From: Comamonas halotolerans
GTDB lineage: Bacteria; Pseudomonadota; Gammaproteobacteria; Burkholderiales; Burkholderiaceae_C
Length of the DNA: 55,967 nt
Direction: 5' to 3'
NCBI RefSeq assembly: GCF_030162935.1
Contig: NZ_JASAUZ010000009.1
Span: 1 to 55,967 of the forward strand
Part shown: positions 53,254-55,967 of the stretch, one piece after another
Layout: each line of letters begins with the position of its first letter
How positions within the stretch are numbered: position 1 is the stretch's first letter
Program-made: the position numbers and the translations under genes
The notes under the pieces: model-generated
The model's database searches: none
What the model was told of the DNA's origin: nothing
The model's input: only the letters and a program-made list of their open reading frames with translations

Positions 53254-54608
53254 AATACTTGTCCGACCGGATTTGGGAACAAATACCCGCCGTCCCTTGT
53301 CGCGAAGGCACCATGTGTTGCGCTCCCATACTGCAATCCGGCAACATCCAAAGCCAGCAGCCCTGCGCAGGACTTCTGACAGTCTGTGTCTTGCGGTCAA
53401 GCAATGTCAGCCTGACTTTTTTATAGCTGACAGCTTCAGGCTGGCTATAGCCGCTCAACCATGAAGCCAATGACTGCTGCAGACCCCAAAGCGGACATTG
53501 CCCTGATGCTTCTCAACTGTGTTAAGCCCAAAGCAGTCACCTGAGCCTGACAAATAGCGGGACCACCTTTGAATGCGTTAAGCTGGCGCCATAGACTCAG
53601 AGCAGACCTCCAAGCTGCCAATACCGGTGGTAAGCCATGCACTCAATAGCCTCGGGTTTGGCGAATTGATAGGCGCGAGCATAAGTGCTGCACCAAGCCA
53701 GAGCAGCGGGGCAACTCAAGCACGAGAGAAAACCTGCCACGCTTGCTAGATATGGGGCAGCGCAACTAAGCAACGCAAACAGGCCTAGCGCAAACTGCCC
53801 AAGCTGATCTACACCCATGCCCCCTGTTTACCGCAGTGGCCTGAAACCGGGATGAAAGCCATCTAGCCAGCAAACGCTCTATTACAGAGCCGATGAGCAC
53901 CGTTTGAGCAAGTGGGAAGAGAAAGATCAGACCAAAGAGCGCTGAACCATCGCCAACAGCGATGAGTCTCCAGGTCGCACAGCGCAAAGGACACGGCTAG
54001 AGCGTTAGCTAAAAACTCAATAGCCAACGCAAAAAATACATGCGCCAACTTGGTGGCAGTAGAGCTGGCAAACGGGAGAGCGACCAAAGCTGCGGCAAGT
54101 ACAGCGGCGATCAGACTCTTCATGCGGCAGACTAGATTTAGACGACATACAAAAAGTTGTCGCTCATATGAAGATGACTTTAGCCGTAAAGGTGAGAGTG
54201 AACAAAACGTCAAGATGCTTCCAGGCAAACCTAAACTTCAAAATCGCATTCTGGAATGAGCAAGGAGACAATGATTGACTGGCAGCTCCTACCCTATGGA
54301 CGGCCGTCGCAAAGCGAGGCAAAGAAGAAGTTCTCCGCATGCAAATAGCGCCCTATATGACAACTTCTTCAAAGTAGGCCCATGGTGATACACAAAGCAA
54401 TGGAAGCCTAGCTACAGGCAACCCCGAACTTTTCAGACTTGTTTCCCCAAGCTATAAATTCTCCACTCTTCTACTTATATACCCACAATTCCGTTAAAAC
54501 CCGCAAAATAGCAGGCTTGACGGTGTCAGGCGTGCTTGCTGTATGACACCGCTTCGAAGCCACCCACGAATGGCCCTGAAGCTTTGCAGGTGCCAACGTA
54601 TCACCCTC
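53254..54608. other. Gene-poor region between nrdJ and the aminotransferase
   Basis: About 1350 bases without an intact gene. It contains the suspected membrane-protein remnant at 53597-54123. Near the end, GGTGTCA (54522-54528) and TGACACC (54544-54550) form an inverted repeat about 60 bases before the aminotransferase start, which may be an operator or leader hairpin. No tRNA or repeat array is seen. Confidence 0.6.
53597..54123 (-). pseudogene. Decayed membrane protein gene
   Basis: Three hydrophobic minus-strand fragments follow each other in three frames. One starts at ATG 54121-54123 (MKSLIAAVLAAALVALPFAS, then a helix and CDLETHR). The second covers about 53940-53840 (FGLIFLFPLAQTVLIGSVIE). 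The third covers 53818-53597 (QLGQFALGLFALLSCAAPYLA). Joined by two frameshifts, near 53945 and near 53825, they would give one protein of about 170 residues with four or five helices. I do not recognise the family. Sequencing errors could also explain the shifts, and random hydrophobic frames cannot be fully excluded. Confidence 0.4.
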
Positions 54609-55733
54609 ATGCATTCTGAAAGAAATCGTCAAGTGGTCTCCTCTACAACCAAGTTCAAGCTGACTCCCTCGAGCCACCTCCGCAGCGCTGAAGCACGCGC
54701 CAAAATTCTCGAAAAACCTGGTTTTGGCCGGTACTTCACGGACCATATGGTAGCGGTGCGCTGGGAAAAAGAAGCTGGTTGGCATGATGCAGAAGTGATG
54801 CCCTATGGCCCTATCTCGCTAGACCCGGCTGCTGCCGTTCTGCACTACGGACAAGAGATTTTCGAGGGAATCAAAGCCTACCGTCATGCTGATGGATCGA
54901 TCTGGACCTTTCGCCCCACGGCAAATGCCGAGCGCATGCAGCGTTCTGCCAAGCGCTTAGCACTACCCGAATTGCCTGCCGATATATTTATCGAATCGCT
55001 CAAACAAATCATCGCCGTGGACAAGGACTGGGTGCCCAGCGGCGAAGAAGCCAGCCTGTATCTACGCCCATTCATCATCGGAGACGAGGTATTCCTGGGC
55101 GTGCGCAGTGCACACAAAGCTAGCTACTACGTAATTGCCAGCCCTGCAGGCCCCTATTTTGACAAGGGCGTTGGCCCGGTGGCGATCTGGCTGTCGACCG
55201 ACTTTGCTCGCGCCGCCAAGGGTGGCACGGGTGCGGCCAAGTGTGGCGGCAACTATGCGGCCTCATTGCTCCCCCAAGAACAGGCATATGAAAACGGCTG
55301 CTCTCAGGTGCTTTTCCTAGACCCTGCGGAAGGCAAGTACCTGGAAGAGTTGGGTGGAATGAACTTGTTCCTGGTCTTCGGCAAAGAGAATAAGCTGGTC
55401 ACTCCCGCGCTGTCGGGCAGCATCCTGGAAGGCATCACTCGCGACTCTATTTTGCAACTGGCTCGTGACCGAGGCATGGCGGTGGAAGAGCGCAGGGTTT
55501 CGGTAGATGAATGGAAGCAAGGTGTGGCATCTGGCGACATCACTGAAGTGTTTGCCTGCGGCACGGCTGCGGTCATCACCCCGATCGGCCAACTCAAAGG
55601 TACGGATTTCTCAGTGGGCGATTTGAGTGCACCAACTGGTACCGTAACTTTGTCTTTGCGCAAGGAACTTACAGACATCCAATATGGTCGCGCACCCGAT
55701 CGACATGGCTGGATGGTTCGTCTGGACGCTTGA
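54609..55733 (+). CDS. ilvE: Branched-chain amino acid aminotransferase (type II, long form)
   Basis: A 374-residue fold-type IV PLP enzyme that interconverts Leu, Ile and Val with their keto acids. LHYGQEIFEGIKAYR, the PLP Lys in AAKCGGNYAASL, the Glu in EELGGMNLF and the TPALSGSILEGITR motif match the long BCAT group also found in actinobacteria and eukaryotes (BCAT type II). Three starts are possible: ATG 54543, ATG 54609 and GTG 54633. None has a strong ribosome-binding site; 54609 or the GTG fits family length best. A terminator follows. Confidence 0.92.
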   Translation: MHSERNRQVVSSTTKFKLTPSSHLRSAEARAKILEKPGFGRYFTDHMVAVRWEKEAGWHDAEVMPYGPISLDPAAAVLHYGQEIFEGIKAYRHADGSIWTFRPTANAERMQRSAKRLALPELPADIFIESLKQIIAVDKDWVPSGEEASLYLRPFIIGDEVFLGVRSAHKASYYVIASPAGPYFDKGVGPVAIWLSTDFARAAKGGTGAAKCGGNYAASLLPQEQAYENGCSQVLFLDPAEGKYLEELGGMNLFLVFGKENKLVTPALSGSILEGITRDSILQLARDRGMAVEERRVSVDEWKQGVASGDITEVFACGTAAVITPIGQLKGTDFSVGDLSAPTGTVTLSLRKELTDIQYGRAPDRHGWMVRLDA

Positions 55734-55752
55734 TAAACCCCGAAGCTCGAAC

Positions 55753-55787
55753 AAAGCCGCCATTGCAAATGCTATGGCGGCTTTTTT
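55753..55787 (+). terminator. Terminator of ilvE
   Basis: AAAGCCGCCAT (55753-55763), 10-base loop, ATGGCGGCTTT (55774-55784) and T-run. The 180 bases after it to the window end hold nothing I can support. Confidence 0.92.
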
Positions 55788-55967
55788 ACTGGCAGCAGCT
55801 CACACATTCGCATTTCCACTCGCGGCCCTCCCAGGAACCTGATTCCCATCAAATTCACCACCAAGTGCAGCCCTGCTTGCTGAGGTGTGCAAGCACCTGA
55901 TCACCCAGATCCAGTTGTCGCCTGCACAATATGCTGAAGCCTGGTGCTGACCATGTAAGGCCCATCC

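Noticed and set aside
1..55967. Mobile elements, CRISPR arrays, tRNA or rRNA genes
   Set aside because: No transposase, integrase, terminal repeat pair, direct-repeat/spacer array, or T-loop signature with cloverleaf was seen anywhere in the window.

Overview
The window looks like chromosome of a betaproteobacterium of the order Burkholderiales, most probably Comamonadaceae or a close relative. This is inferred from the protein types (PhnD-type periplasmic binding protein with a fused double permease, TAXI and DctPQM TRAP transporters, class II ribonucleotide reductase as a housekeeping enzyme, N-acetylglutamate synthase of about 450 residues) and from moderately high GC with many overlapping antisense frames. 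I see no rRNA, tRNA, CRISPR array, phage or insertion sequence.

Region 1 (214-11300) is a sulfur-compound island. A tetrathionate reductase operon ttrB-ttrC-ttrA lies on the minus strand. Its upstream region is AT-rich and holds a perfect FNR-type box at class II promoter spacing plus a heptanucleotide tandem repeat. Behind ttrA, after a hairpin terminator, sits an OmpR/TctDE-type two-component pair. Next comes a second minus-strand operon: a YgaP-type DUF2892 protein, an ArsR-family repressor with the cysteine pair of persulfide sensors, and two YeeE/YedE sulfur transporters. It diverges from an ETHE1-like persulfide dioxygenase and an AhpD-like protein. Tetrathionate respiration yields thiosulfate, and the neighbouring genes fit handling of thiosulfate and sulfane sulfur.

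Region 2 (11320-22770) is mixed: a DctPQM TRAP transporter without catabolic partner, an FMN reductase, a BioMN-type ECF module without its S component, a universal stress protein, a free-amino-acid-type 2OG-Fe dioxygenase, an acyl-CoA ligase, a HELLH metallopeptidase-like protein, a stress-type SDR and a small proline-rich protein. Region 3 (22868-26833) holds a beta-CASP RNA metallo-hydrolase and panD-panB-panC for pantothenate synthesis. Region 4 (27132-34184) is a plus-strand catabolic cluster: RpiR regulator, TAXI binding protein, fused TRAP permease, class III aminotransferase and a carboxymuconolactone-decarboxylase-like protein. It probably takes up and transaminates an unknown amino compound.

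Region 5 (34296-45088) has hrpA, a membrane metallophosphoesterase, a MarR/FUSC efflux pair, a flavin reductase and an alpha/beta hydrolase. Region 6 (45078-48532) is a PhnCDE-like ABC importer whose binding protein resembles the putative selenate type. Region 7 (48943-55733) holds argA, nrdJ (B12-dependent ribonucleotide reductase) behind a structured leader with an NrdR box, a stretch that appears to hold a decayed membrane-protein gene, and a class IV branched-chain aminotransferase.

The best candidates for new biology are the repeat-plus-FNR control region of the tetrathionate operon joined to the persulfide module, the three-hairpin leader of nrdJ, and the RpiR/TAXI-TRAP/aminotransferase cluster of unknown substrate.
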